A stretch of 64,000 bases of DNA from Holophagales bacterium (GCA_016699405.1 CP064972.1:4247501-4311500), one strand, 5' to 3'. Positions 44,749 through 54,347 are shown, counted from the stretch's first letter. Notes: generated from the letters alone by a model not told the origin. Translations and numbers: made by a program.

Positions 44749-44827
44749 CACGGTCTCCTTTCCGAGGGGTCCACTCGAACCCTCGACAGAAGGAGCCCGC
44801 GGGGGACAGGCACCGATCGGCCGAACC

Positions 44828-47413
44828 TCAGCTCGGATCGATCGAGCGGCCTCTCCCGTTCGGCGGCTGGAGGGTGAACCAGAAGGTCGCTCCCTCGCCG
44901 GGTCGGCCCTCCGTCCAGACGCGACCGCCGAGCTTCTCGACGAAGCGCTTGACGATCGCCAAGCCCACCCCCGTGCCCTCGACCTCCTCGGGACGATGGA
45001 GGCGATGGAAGAGGCCGAAGAGGTTCGTCGCGAAGGCGGGATCGTAGCCCTCGCCGTTGTCGCGGACGTAGAAGGTCACCTCTTCGCCGCTCCGCTCACC
45101 GCCCACTTCGATCACCGCCAGCTCGCGACTCCGCGTGAATTTCAGGGCGTTGCCGAGCAGATTCTCGAAAATCTGCCGCACCGCCACCGCGTCGCCGGCG
45201 GCCTGGGGCAACTCGTGGATCCGGAGCTCGACGGCCCTCCCCTGCCAGCGCGGCTCCAACCCCTGCCAGGCCTCGCGAGCGAGCGACGCCATCTCGAGAT
45301 CGGCGAGCGCCAGGCTGACGCGGCCGGCACGGGAGAAGTCGAGGATGCCGTCGATCAGCCGCCCCATCCGCTGGGCGTTCTCGCGGATCCGGGCGAAGAG
45401 ACGCAGCGCTTCGGCATCGAAGTGGGGCTCGTACTCTTCGGCGAGGAGCGCCGCGTAGCCGTCGATCGCCCGCAGCGGCGTCCGCAGGTCGTGCGAGACC
45501 GAGTAGCTGAAGCTCTCCAGGTCGAGGCTGGCGGCCTCGAGCTGCTGCGTCCGCTCGCGGACCCGCGCCTCGAGCTCCGCGTTCAGCCGGTGGATCTCGT
45601 CGCGCGTCGCGCGCAGCTCGTCCTCGGCCGCCTTGCGCTCGCTGATGTCGCGTGCCACGCCCAGCACGCCGACGAGGCTGCCGCCGGCGTCGACCATCGG
45701 CGTCTTGACCGTCTCGAAGAGGCCGCGGTACCCGCCGTCGGCGAAAGTCAGCCACTCCTCGTTGCGGATCGGGCCGCCGACCGCCATTGCCCGGCGATCG
45801 TGACGGCGAAAGAAGTCGGCCATTTCCCGGCTGACGAAGGCGTCGTCGGTCTTGCCGACGATCTCGGCCTCGCTCGCCCCGTAGAGCCGCTCGAACTGCG
45901 GGTTGCAACTGAGGTAGACCCCTTGCGGGTCTTTCAGCCAGACGAGATCCGGGATGGTCTCGACGAGGGTGCGCAGGCGCAGCTCGCTCTCGCGCAGCTC
46001 GCGAAAGGCCAGCAGGTTGGTCAGGCTGTCGCCCAGTCGATGGCCGATCGCCTCGAAGAGACGCACATCCTCCGGCGACCAGACCCGCGGGTGCGAACAC
46101 TGGTGCACGACGAACATCCACGGTCGCCGCCCCTTCGGGAAGATCGCCATGGCGAGCTGTGACTGGATGCCGAACTCGGCCGCCACCGCGCCCGGCAGCG
46201 GCATCGCGGGATCCTGGCCGAAGCTCACCGGGCCGCGCGACTCCAGCAGCGCTCGAAAGACGCCCTTCGTTTCGCTCTCGATCGGCAAGTCGAGACCGAG
46301 AGCGAGCACCCCCGGATACTCCGGTCGCGTCCGCTCGATCGGCACCGTCCAGGTCTCGGCCTCGGGATCGCAGGGGTAGATGAGGCTTGCCCGGTCGCAG
46401 TCGAGAATCGACAGCACGACATCCAGGGCACACCTTGCCGCCTCTTCGATGTTGTTGGTCGCCTGGAGCGCCCGACTGACCCGGTCCATCCCCTCGAAGA
46501 AGCGGAGGAGTCCGGCTCGCTCCACCTCGGCCCGCTTCGCCTCGGTGACGTCGAGGTTGACGCCGACGAACCGGCGCGCCCCCGTCCTCTCGTCGGCGAT
46601 CACCTGGCCGAGCCAGCGAATGCAGCGCACCTCGCCATCCGGACGGACGATGCGGAACTCGCTCATCCGCATCGCGCCGCTCTTCACCGCTTCGCGGTAG
46701 CCGTCGCGAGTGCGCGCCAGATCGTCGGGGTGGACGAGCGTCCAGCAGAAGGCCGGGAGGTCGCCGTCGAACCCCGGCGGGAGGCCCCAGATGCGGTCGA
46801 TCTCCGCCGTCCAACTCGCCTTCCCGGTCTCCAGATCGGCATCGAAGGCGCCGACCTGACCGATCTTGAGCGCGAGCTTGCGCAGTTGGTCGCTCCGCTC
46901 GAGCGCCTCCTGGGCGCGCTTGCGCTCGCTGAGGTCGCGGACAATGCCGAGGACGTGCCACGCGCCGTCGAGGCGGACCGCGGAGATCGACATCTCGACC
47001 GGGATCTCGCTGCCGTCGGCGCGCCGAGCGGTCACCTCGAGCGTCCGACCTCCCGCCGTGTCGCCCTCGGCTCGCAGGAACCGGGCGAACCTGGCGCGGG
47101 CCTCGCCCAGCGCCGGGACCGGGGCGAGGACGTCGAAAAGGTCCGCCCCGATCATCTCGTCGCGCGTCCGGCCGAAGATCCGCTCGGCCGCGGCGTTCCA
47201 GCGAGTGACGCGAACCTCCTGGTCGAGCACGACGATGGCGTCGTGCGCGCTCTCGACGAGCCGCTCGAGAAGCGCCTCGGCGCGCGGAAGCGCGCCCACG
47301 GGAGGAGTCGGCGCCGTCGTCAAGGGAGCTTCTCGCGACCTTCCATCCCCGACGCTCCGTGGGCTCTGCCGAGGGTTGGCAACGGTCCGGCTGCGAGCAA
47401 CGGCAGCCTTCAA
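44828..47413 (-). CDS. PAS-PAS-GAF-PAS sensor histidine kinase
   Basis: The protein is up to 861 residues. The start at TTG 47413 is uncertain; a TTG before L-T-T-A-P near residue 31 is another option. Domains in order: PAS (about 45-165, with SAHDAIVVLDQEVRVTRWNAAAERIFG), PAS_3-type (about 180-295), GAF (about 310-465), PAS (about 475-600), a coiled coil (ARVRERTQQLEAASLDLESFSYSV), DHp with His641 in SVSHDLRTPLRAIDGYAALL, and HATPase (N box ENLLGNALKF, G1 DNGEGYD, G2 GTGVGLAI). No membrane span, so a cytosolic sensor. No response regulator adjoins it, making it an orphan kinase. Confidence 0.92.
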   Translation of the reverse strand: MKAAVARSRTVANPRQSPRSVGDGRSREAPLTTAPTPPVGALPRAEALLERLVESAHDAIVVLDQEVRVTRWNAAAERIFGRTRDEMIGADLFDVLAPVPALGEARARFARFLRAEGDTAGGRTLEVTARRADGSEIPVEMSISAVRLDGAWHVLGIVRDLSERKRAQEALERSDQLRKLALKIGQVGAFDADLETGKASWTAEIDRIWGLPPGFDGDLPAFCWTLVHPDDLARTRDGYREAVKSGAMRMSEFRIVRPDGEVRCIRWLGQVIADERTGARRFVGVNLDVTEAKRAEVERAGLLRFFEGMDRVSRALQATNNIEEAARCALDVVLSILDCDRASLIYPCDPEAETWTVPIERTRPEYPGVLALGLDLPIESETKGVFRALLESRGPVSFGQDPAMPLPGAVAAEFGIQSQLAMAIFPKGRRPWMFVVHQCSHPRVWSPEDVRLFEAIGHRLGDSLTNLLAFRELRESELRLRTLVETIPDLVWLKDPQGVYLSCNPQFERLYGASEAEIVGKTDDAFVSREMADFFRRHDRRAMAVGGPIRNEEWLTFADGGYRGLFETVKTPMVDAGGSLVGVLGVARDISERKAAEDELRATRDEIHRLNAELEARVRERTQQLEAASLDLESFSYSVSHDLRTPLRAIDGYAALLAEEYEPHFDAEALRLFARIRENAQRMGRLIDGILDFSRAGRVSLALADLEMASLAREAWQGLEPRWQGRAVELRIHELPQAAGDAVAVRQIFENLLGNALKFTRSRELAVIEVGGERSGEEVTFYVRDNGEGYDPAFATNLFGLFHRLHRPEEVEGTGVGLAIVKRFVEKLGGRVWTEGRPGEGATFWFTLQPPNGRGRSIDPS

Positions 47414-47516
47414 GGGTTCATCGTACTCCCGTCGTCACCTCCGACGCACCCCCAGTCTCTCCGGGTGGTGCAATGCGGCGGGGGAAGGGGAAGCCGGCGA
47501 GCGGTTGCCTGCCGAA

Positions 47517-50500
47517 TCAGCGGCTCGCCAGACGGCGGCGCACGGCCTCGGCCCGCGCGGCGAGGGCGACATCGCCGAGGCGGCGCGCCTCACTCGCCAG
47601 GCGCTCGAGCAGCACGGTCGCCGCCGTGCCGCCGTCGAGCTCCGCCAGGTCGATCGACGCCTCGATCTCGGCGAAGCGCGCCCCCTTGGCGACCGCGAGA
47701 TCGCGGCCTGCGACGAGCAGGCGCCGTGCCTCCGCCTTCTCGCCGCGCGCCGCCAGCGTCGCTGCCCGGGCGAAGGCCGCGGGATAGGAGACGGTCGGCC
47801 AGAGCGGCATGGGCGCGAGCGCCACGGCGCGGGCACTCTCCCGCTCGGCCCCCTCGAGATCGCCGCGTGACAGGTCGATCCGGGCGAGGAAGGTGCGGGC
47901 GTACGCTTCGAGGAAGCGATCCGACGCGGTCTGCGGGTCGCGCGCGATCGCCACGAGGCGGGCGGCGATCTCCTCACCGCGCCCCGTCGCCAACAGCGGC
48001 AGGGCGAGATCGGCTTCGGCCCAGAGGGCGCTGCGGTGTTGTCCGAGGCGGCGCCAGAGGGCGAGTGCCTCGCCGAACTGCCGCTCGGCCTGCCGCGGAT
48101 CGCCCGCGCGCAGCGAGAAGCCGGCGACGCTCGCCAGACTCTGGGCCTCGTCCGCCTCGCTCTGCCCGATGGCTGCCGCCCGACCCTCCTCGGCCATCTG
48201 GCGCGCTCGCTCGAGATCGCCGGCGAGCTCGTAAGCCTGGGAGGCGGTGATCGCGACCGAGGCGCGACAGCTCGCCGAGCGGAGCTCGGCGCAGAGTGCC
48301 AGGCACTCGTCGAAGCTGCGCACCATCGCGGCGACCTCCCCGCGGCGGAAGGCGATCTGCCCGAGGTTGTTCAGCAGACTGCGTTCGGCGCTGCGCGCTC
48401 CCCGGGCACGCGCCGTGGCGAGCGCCGCCGTCCACGAACGCTCCGCCTCGTCCCAGTGGCGCGGATCGCTCCCGCCGGCGGCCTGCTGGACGACGCCACG
48501 TGTCCACTGGAGGCGCATCTCGAGGATCGGATCGCCGACTCGCCGTGCCCAGGTCAGCCCCCGGTCGAGGCGCTCGAGCTGGTCGGCGAAGCGGGCGCCT
48601 CCCATCTCCGCGAGGGCGGCCGCCTGGCGCAGCAGCGCCTCGGCGACGAGCGTCGCCGCGTCGCGGGCGACGGCCAGTCGCTCGGCCCGTTCGGCGATCG
48701 CCAGGGCACGCTCGCCCTCGCCCATCACCTCGGCGGCGCGCGAAGCACTGAGCAGCAAGCGGAGGTCGAGGGCCGGATCCCCTTCCCTGGACTCGAACGG
48801 CGCCAGGGCGACGAGGGCATCGCGCGGCCGGCCGGCGGCGAGCGACGCACCGACGTAGTCGAGCACCGCCTCGGGCTGATCCGGGTGCGCCCGAACGGTC
48901 TCGGCGAGCAGCGCCGCGGCCCGCTCCGCTTCGCCGGTCAGGCGGAGGAAGTTCGCCTCGACCTGGCGTCGCTCCGCGGCGTCGAGCAGTCCTGCCCGCG
49001 AGAAGGCCTCCCGGGCGGCGTCGATCGCCTCCCGTTCGCGGCCGCCGCGCTCGAGCGCCCGGGAGAGCTCGTGCCAGGCGAGGGGGAAGTCGGGCGCACG
49101 CCGCGTCGCCTCGGTGAGTCGCACCACCGCCTGCTGCGCCTCGAGGCGACGCAGGTGATCCACCCCTTCGACATAGGCGCGGCGCGCCGCGAGATCCTCG
49201 GGCAGGCTCTTGACGAGCGCCGTCCCCCCGCCGCCCGCCGGCGGCAGCCCCAGCGCTCCGCGCAGCTCGCCGGCGACGGCATCGGCGAGCGCGAAGAGGT
49301 CGTCCGGCCGCCCGGTGCGGCTGACCGTGGCGACCGTCGCTCCGTCGCTCGCCCGCTGCAGCCGAACCACCAGACGCAACGATCCGCCCCCCGGCGCTCC
49401 CACCAGGCTGCCGGTCGTCAGCCAGTCGACGCCGAGGTTGCGGCCGATGCGCGCCGCCGTCGCCGCGGCGTAGCTCTCCCGTCCGTCGAGATCCAGGTCG
49501 CGCGCCATCCGCTCGACCTCTTCGGCCGAGGCCACCCGCACGACGTCCTCGGCCGCGAGGCTGCCGCGCAGGAGCTCGGCCATCGCCACCGCCAGCCAGG
49601 CCTCGCCGTCGGGCGGAGACAGGAGCGACTGCAGGCCGAGCACCGCCATGCGAGGTCGCATTCCCGGCACCGCGACCAGCGGGGCCGCTGGCCGGTAGCG
49701 GAACCAGACGGCGGCGGCCAGCAGGCCGCTTGCCACCAGCGCGAGCCCGACAACGAGCGCGACACGGGCACTTCGTCCTGCCGCTCGCCACGCTCCCCGC
49801 GGCGCTCGCGCCGCCTCGCTCGCTGCCGACCGATCGGCCGGCGAGGTCACAGCCGCGAGCGCGCGTGCCATCGCTCCGGCCGAGGCGAAGCGGTCGGAGG
49901 GTCGCGCCGCGAGCGCACGCTCGACGAGTGCGACGAGATCCGCCGGGAGGTCCGGCCGCAGGTCGCGCAGGTTGGTCATCTCGCCGCGCTCGTGGCGGCG
50001 AATGTGCTCGGCCAGCGAGTCGACCTCGATCGGGTTGCGGCCGGAGAGCAGCCGGAAAAGCAGCACCCCGAGGGCGAAGAGGTCCGACGCCGGCGTCGGC
50101 GGCGCCCCGGAGAAGAGCTCGGGTGCCATCGCCGTCGGCGTGCCTTCGAGCGCCGCGTAGGCCGGACCGTCGACCTCGCGCGCCGCGCCGAGGTCCATGA
50201 GAACGATACGACCGCCGCGTTCGCGCATCACGTTGGCGGTCTTGACGTCGCCGTGCACCAGGCCGGCCCTGTGCAGTGCCGCGAGCGCCCCGGCGAGGTC
50301 GAGCGCGACCTGCACCGCTTCGCCCGGCGACGACGGGCCGTCGGCGGCGAGCCTTGCCTCGAGCGTCGTGCCGTCGATCAGCTCGGTCCACACTCCGACG
50401 CGCCCGGCGTGCACCGCCGCGCCGTGCACCAGGAGGACGTTCGGATGGCGAACTCGTGCCAGCCGCCGGCCCTCCTCGAGAAAGCGGCGTGCTCCGGGCG

Positions 50501-50816
50501 CCTCGCCGTCAGCTCCTTGGCGGCGCAGCTTGAGCGCGACGGTGCGCGCCAGCGCCGGGTCCCAGGCCCGGTAGACCTCGCCGAAGCTGCCTTCGCCGAT
50601 CCGTGCCCGCACTTGCAGCGGACCCCAGGCAAAGAGCGTCGGCTCGACGGTGGCGGGCTCCCCCGCCGTTTCGGCGAACACCGCGGCAACCTCCGCCAGC
50701 CGCTTGAAGCCGTCGACCTCGCCTTCGTCCGTCGCCGGAAGCGAATCCCAATCGACGGCCGTGCGGTCGCCGATCGCCTCGGCCGCCTCCTCGCGCCAGT
50801 CGGGCGGAGCGCTCAC
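47517..50816 (-). CDS. Ser/Thr protein kinase with membrane span and TPR region
   Basis: GTG 50816 (GGAGCTC upstream) gives 1099 residues. Kinase motifs: G-loop GEGSFG (74-79), VALK Lys96, catalytic loop HGDVKTANV (Asp190, Lys192, Asn195), DLG (208-210) and APE (231-233). The Arg normally in H-R-D is Gly, so this is a non-RD kinase, not controlled by the usual activation-loop phosphate. A membrane helix at 351-373 is followed by a beta-alpha TolB-N-like portion (PRMAVLGLQSL, GVDWLTTGSLVG, RRAYVEGVDHLRRLE). Many TPR-like repeats extend to the C-terminus. This is the architecture of bacterial STKs with adenylate-cyclase-like TPR sensors. Target unknown. Confidence 0.92.
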   Translation of the reverse strand: MSAPPDWREEAAEAIGDRTAVDWDSLPATDEGEVDGFKRLAEVAAVFAETAGEPATVEPTLFAWGPLQVRARIGEGSFGEVYRAWDPALARTVALKLRRQGADGEAPGARRFLEEGRRLARVRHPNVLLVHGAAVHAGRVGVWTELIDGTTLEARLAADGPSSPGEAVQVALDLAGALAALHRAGLVHGDVKTANVMRERGGRIVLMDLGAAREVDGPAYAALEGTPTAMAPELFSGAPPTPASDLFALGVLLFRLLSGRNPIEVDSLAEHIRRHERGEMTNLRDLRPDLPADLVALVERALAARPSDRFASAGAMARALAAVTSPADRSAASEAARAPRGAWRAAGRSARVALVVGLALVASGLLAAAVWFRYRPAAPLVAVPGMRPRMAVLGLQSLLSPPDGEAWLAVAMAELLRGSLAAEDVVRVASAEEVERMARDLDLDGRESYAAATAARIGRNLGVDWLTTGSLVGAPGGGSLRLVVRLQRASDGATVATVSRTGRPDDLFALADAVAGELRGALGLPPAGGGGTALVKSLPEDLAARRAYVEGVDHLRRLEAQQAVVRLTEATRRAPDFPLAWHELSRALERGGREREAIDAAREAFSRAGLLDAAERRQVEANFLRLTGEAERAAALLAETVRAHPDQPEAVLDYVGASLAAGRPRDALVALAPFESREGDPALDLRLLLSASRAAEVMGEGERALAIAERAERLAVARDAATLVAEALLRQAAALAEMGGARFADQLERLDRGLTWARRVGDPILEMRLQWTRGVVQQAAGGSDPRHWDEAERSWTAALATARARGARSAERSLLNNLGQIAFRRGEVAAMVRSFDECLALCAELRSASCRASVAITASQAYELAGDLERARQMAEEGRAAAIGQSEADEAQSLASVAGFSLRAGDPRQAERQFGEALALWRRLGQHRSALWAEADLALPLLATGRGEEIAARLVAIARDPQTASDRFLEAYARTFLARIDLSRGDLEGAERESARAVALAPMPLWPTVSYPAAFARAATLAARGEKAEARRLLVAGRDLAVAKGARFAEIEASIDLAELDGGTAATVLLERLASEARRLGDVALAARAEAVRRRLASR

Positions 50817-50835
50817 GGGGCGAGCTCCACGGTGG

Positions 50836-51909
50836 CTAGTCTCTCCCGAGGTCCTTCTTCACCGATTTGACGAATCGACCGAAGGCTTTGTCCTTCTTGC
50901 GCTTCTCAGCGTAGGAGAGCTCGTGGAAGGCGGACTCGCGGCTGAGCTTGCGGTAGCTCTCGTAGTGTCCCGCGGCGACTTCGCCGGAAGCGACCGCCTC
51001 CTGGACGGCGCAGCCGGGCTCGCCGGTGTGGGTGCAGTCGCGGAAGCGACAGCGACCGGCCCGTTCGTCGATGTCGGCGAAGCTCGCCGCGAGCCCGTCG
51101 CCGGCGCCGAGGACGCCGAGCTCGCGCATGCCGGGGTTGTCGATCACCAGCGCTCCGTTGGCCAGCACGACGAGCTCGCGCCGCACGGTGGTGTGGCGTC
51201 CCTCGCCGGTCCCGCTCACCACCCCGGTCCCGAGGAGGTCGCGACCGAGCAGCTTGTTGATCAGCGTGCTCTTGCCGACTCCCGACGAGCCGACGAAGCA
51301 GTAGGTCTTGCCCGGCTCGAGCCGGCCCTCGAGCGCGGAGAGGCCCTCGTGCGTGACGTTGCTGAGCGTCAGGACCGGGAGGTCGTTGCTGGAGCTCCGG
51401 ATCTGCGCCACCTGCTCCTCGACCGCCTCGGGCTCCACCCGATCCGTCTTGGTGAGGAGCACCCAGGGGATCGCGCCACCTTCGCGGATCATCACCAGAT
51501 AGCGCTCGAGTCGATTGAGATTGAAATCGTAGTGGCACGACTGAACGACCAGCACGACATCGACGTTCGCCGCGATCATCTGCAGCTCGACCACCTCCCC
51601 CGCCGCGCGGCGCCGCAGGCTGGTCCGGCGCGTCAGCAGCTCGCGCACCCGTCCGGCCGAATCGTCCGGCGACCTCTCCACCACGACCCAGTCGCCGACA
51701 CACGGGAGATCTGCCGGCGACGACGACGCGTGGACGAGCCTCCCGGCGAGTCGCGCCCGGAACGCCCCCGTGTCGTCCAGCAGCAGCAACTGCTCCCGGT
51801 CGACCGCCGCCACCCGCGCGACCGAAGACTCGGCCTCCCCACGAGCCCGGAGCTGTTCGGCGAACCAGGGCGACCAACCGAGGGCGGCGAGGGAGCGATG
51901 GTGCGTCAC
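50836..51909 (-). CDS. rsgA: Ribosome biogenesis GTPase RsgA
   Basis: GTG 51909 overlaps the stop of the DUF2164-like gene (GTGA); 357 residues. Circularly permuted GTPase order G4-G5-G1-G3 is seen: TKTD (153-156), GSSGVGKST (207-215), DNPG (257-260). The zinc site Cys287, Cys292, His294, Cys300 is in CRFRDCTHTGEPGC. An OB-fold precedes them. RsgA helps the last stages of 30S maturation. Arrangement with the small upstream gene suggests translational coupling. Confidence 0.95.
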   Translation of the reverse strand: MTHHRSLAALGWSPWFAEQLRARGEAESSVARVAAVDREQLLLLDDTGAFRARLAGRLVHASSSPADLPCVGDWVVVERSPDDSAGRVRELLTRRTSLRRRAAGEVVELQMIAANVDVVLVVQSCHYDFNLNRLERYLVMIREGGAIPWVLLTKTDRVEPEAVEEQVAQIRSSSNDLPVLTLSNVTHEGLSALEGRLEPGKTYCFVGSSGVGKSTLINKLLGRDLLGTGVVSGTGEGRHTTVRRELVVLANGALVIDNPGMRELGVLGAGDGLAASFADIDERAGRCRFRDCTHTGEPGCAVQEAVASGEVAAGHYESYRKLSRESAFHELSYAEKRKKDKAFGRFVKSVKKDLGRD

Positions 51910-52178
51910 CGGCGCCCCTTCGCCTTCGCGCTCTGCCGCGGCCAGTACGGGAGCTCCTCCTCGTAGACCTCGCCATCGAGCTCTTCGACGCGCGCCAGCA
52001 ATCGCGCTTGCGCGTCGGCGACTCCGCGGTTGTAGACGCACGGGCCGACCTCTTCGAGGAAGTAGCGCAACAGCCCATCCGCCCCGAGGTGGCCGATCGA
52101 CAACTCGAGCCGCTCGCGGAGGTAGCGCTCGAGCGACGCAACCGCCTGCGTGTGGGTCTCTCTCGGCAGCTCGATCAT
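51906..52178 (-). CDS. DUF2164-like small protein
   Basis: ATG 52178 follows AGGAGGGGAGC. Ninety residues match the DUF2164 pattern: IELPRETHTQAVASLERYLRE, LGADGLLRYFLEEVGPCVYNRGVADAQARL and ELDGEVYEEELPYW. Soluble, all-helical, function unknown. It overlaps rsgA by four bases. Sequence identification is strong; role is not. Confidence 0.85.
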   Translation of the reverse strand: MIELPRETHTQAVASLERYLRERLELSIGHLGADGLLRYFLEEVGPCVYNRGVADAQARLLARVEELDGEVYEEELPYWPRQSAKAKGRR

Positions 52179-52351
52179 GCCCGCTCCCCTCCTCACAGCG
52201 ACCGAGCGATGAGGGCAGCTGAATCTCCCCTGGACGACCCTGCCCTGGACCCTCCCGCGCTCGGCGTCCTGGGTATTCTCTCGCGAAGGCGTGGCGAAGC
52301 GATCGCCCCCTCGCCGCGAGCCCCACGCCGAGGTGCCGTCCGCCGGGGCCC

Positions 52352-52459
52352 GGCAGGTGCCAGCCACCTTCCCAGTGCCCGGCAGGTGCCAGCCACCTTC
52401 CCACAGGTACCCGGCAGGTGCCAGCCACTTTTCCGGTGCCAGGCACTTTTCCAGGTGCC
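52352..52459 (+). repeat. Cluster of GGCAGGTGCCAGCCAC-type repeats, 3' side of delta-60 gene
   Basis: Three near-identical 22-base copies (52352-52373, 52381-52402, 52413-52434) are followed by a shorter variant GGTGCCAGGCACTTTTCC (52435-52452) and a 7-base fragment. All have the same orientation. Spacing is irregular (29, 32, about 22), so it is not a CRISPR. The rest of 52179-52498 shows nothing else. Confidence 0.8.
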
Positions 52460-52498
52460 GCCGACCTCGGGGGGGGCAACCCGGGGCGCGCGGTGCGC

Positions 52499-53920
52499 TC
52501 AGCGCGTCCAGCGCCAGGTCGAGCCGATCTCGAAGCCGTCCTGGAGGAGGGCATTCGAGCGGAAGCGGGCCACCGCGAAGTCATCGTCGCTCTGATTGAA
52601 CACCTTGCCGATGACGGTGGGCCGCCCGTCGGTGACGACCACGGCCGCCACCGTGGCCGCGCCGCCGGGCACGAACTCCGTCTCGGCACGGGCGTCGGTC
52701 GAGAAGCCGTTGTCGAACCCGTTGCCGTCGCGCAAGAAGCGCGCCACGGTGATCGAGGAGGTGGCGAACATCGCCATTCCGGTGGCCAGGATCTTGTCGT
52801 CCGGAGCGAGCGCGAGATCGATCCAGTCGGTCTCGGTCCAGGTCACAGGGTCGAGGTCGAGCCAGCCGGGGGTCCCGACGAGCCCGAACGTCGGGTCGAT
52901 CGCCTCCGCGGCCACGTCGACCCGGGTGACGAAGTCGCCGAAACCGCCGCCAGAAGAGGTGGAGACGAAGAGGACCAGCCGACCCAGGGAATCGAGGCGC
53001 ACCCGCTCGACACGGCCAGCTCCGAGGCCTGGGGGCAGGGTGACGAGGCGACCGCCGGCGGCGAAGCTGCCGTTCAAGCCGCCGAGCCCGGCCCAATGAC
53101 AGAAGAGGATCGGCTCGTCGGAGAGGGTCGTCCCGTTGAAGCCCCAGCCGGCGGTGAAGTAGTAGCCGTCGGGGTGTTCGACGCTCTGGCGGAACCCGCA
53201 GGAATCCCAACCAGAGCCACAAGCGGTCGATGCCTTGGAGTAGCCCGACGTGCCGAAGGTGGTGAAGAGGTCACCGCTGCCGTCCATCTTGATCACCGCG
53301 CTGCTCGTGGTCAGCACGATCGCGCCGTTGGAGTCCACGAAGACATGGCAGTTGGAGGTGGGGGTCGACAGGCTGTCGGGATCGGCGGGCAGATCGACTT
53401 TGCCGTCTCCCGAGAAGGTTGCGTCGAGCGCGCCCGTCGTAGTCAGGCGCGCGACGGCGACGCGATAGGTCGTGGCGTCCTTCGCCGTGCCGCAGACGAC
53501 GATCCGGCCCGAGCGGTCGATGGCCACCGACTTCGCCTCGTCGAGAATCTGCGTGTTGCTCGGCGTGCCGAGGTCGAACGCCACGGTCTGCAGTCCGTCC
53601 CCCGAGAAGGTCGTGTCGAGCGTGCCGTTCGGATTGAGGCGCGCGATCGCGAAGTCGGTGTCCGACGCCGAGAAGCGGGCCCGGCCCACGATGACCAGAC
53701 GACCGTCCGGCCCGACGGCAGCCGCGCTGGCGCGCTCCTCGTGCGTCGACCCGATGGCGAAGTCGACCGTCGCGAGGCCGTCGACCGAGAAGCTCGTGTC
53801 GAGATCGCCGTCAGCGGCAAGGGTCGGGTCGAGATCGCTGGCGCTGGCGAACACGGCACCAGCGGCCGACAGCAGCATGGGGATCAGTACGGCGAATGCG
53901 GCGGTCGCGGAAGTGCGCAT
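52499..53920 (-). CDS. Exported delta-60 repeat beta-propeller protein
   Basis: ATG 53920 behind AGGAGGACC; 473 residues. Signal peptide (ATAAFAVLIPMLLSAAGAVFA) then delta-60 repeats, each with L-D-x-x-F-x-x-D-G: GDLDTSFSVDGLATVDF, GTLDTTFSGDGLQTVAF, GALDATFSGDGKVDLPA, and later GDLFTTFGTSGY and AIDPTFGLVG variants. The C-terminus ends with NALLQDGFEIGSTWRWTR, like D-G-F-E endings I know from other exported proteins of this type, possibly a sorting tail. Likely surface or secreted; partner unknown. REP-like repeat clusters flank both ends. Confidence 0.9.
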   Translation of the reverse strand: MRTSATAAFAVLIPMLLSAAGAVFASASDLDPTLAADGDLDTSFSVDGLATVDFAIGSTHEERASAAAVGPDGRLVIVGRARFSASDTDFAIARLNPNGTLDTTFSGDGLQTVAFDLGTPSNTQILDEAKSVAIDRSGRIVVCGTAKDATTYRVAVARLTTTGALDATFSGDGKVDLPADPDSLSTPTSNCHVFVDSNGAIVLTTSSAVIKMDGSGDLFTTFGTSGYSKASTACGSGWDSCGFRQSVEHPDGYYFTAGWGFNGTTLSDEPILFCHWAGLGGLNGSFAAGGRLVTLPPGLGAGRVERVRLDSLGRLVLFVSTSSGGGFGDFVTRVDVAAEAIDPTFGLVGTPGWLDLDPVTWTETDWIDLALAPDDKILATGMAMFATSSITVARFLRDGNGFDNGFSTDARAETEFVPGGAATVAAVVVTDGRPTVIGKVFNQSDDDFAVARFRSNALLQDGFEIGSTWRWTR

Positions 53921-54017
53921 CGGAGGTCCTCCTGACCAGGGAGACGCGGAATTCCGCGAACCCCGGACAGCGCCACGGCCACCCCCGAGCCCCCCTCGTC
54001 GCCGACGGCATGCCCCC

Positions 54018-54283
54018 AGGTGCCAGGCACTTTCCCCCTCGGCGCGAGACCCGTCGCCGGCACGGTCGGTCAGATGTCGCCAAGCACCCTTCCCGAGCTC
54101 TGCCCCCAGCAGGTGCCAACCACTTTCCCCGGGCACCCGCCCCTGACAGGTGCCAGGCACTTTCCCCGGCTTGTATCGGACACGAGACGCTCAGCCGGCG
54201 CGAGAGCCGTCGCCAGCGCGCTCCGTCAGGTGGTTGCAGGTCCCTCCCGAGCAAGAGACCAGCAGGTGCCAGCCACTTTCCCC
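54018..54283 (+). repeat. Cluster of CAGGTGCCAGGCACTTTCCCC-type repeats and ~155-base imperfect duplication
   Basis: Copies: 54018-54037, 54109-54130, 54146-54167 and 54262-54283, all in plus orientation. They alternate as two forms, GGTGCCAGGCAC and GGTGCCA(A/G)CCAC. A larger unit is duplicated: each GGCGCGAGA ... GTCAG segment (starting about 54040 and 54197) lies between one copy of each form. The same core occurs on the other side of the delta-60 gene. The rest of 53921-54347 has no gene. Confidence 0.75.
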
Positions 54284-54347
54284 GGGTACCCGTTCCGGCT
54301 TCCCCGGCCAACCGCCGACCAACCCGGGGGTGACGCTGACGGCGAGA

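Noticed and set aside
47517..50870. Very long plus-strand open frames opposite the Ser/Thr kinase, and similar frames opposite the caspase operon and lepA
   Set aside because: They are Arg/Pro/Ala-rich mirror frames typical of high-GC DNA, without ribosome binding sites or domain motifs. The opposite strands carry clear kinase, peptidase and GTPase motifs.
52352..52459. Possible CRISPR array
   Set aside because: Repeats are near-identical but spacers are only 7-10 bases and unequal, and no cas genes occur in the window. REP-like elements fit better.
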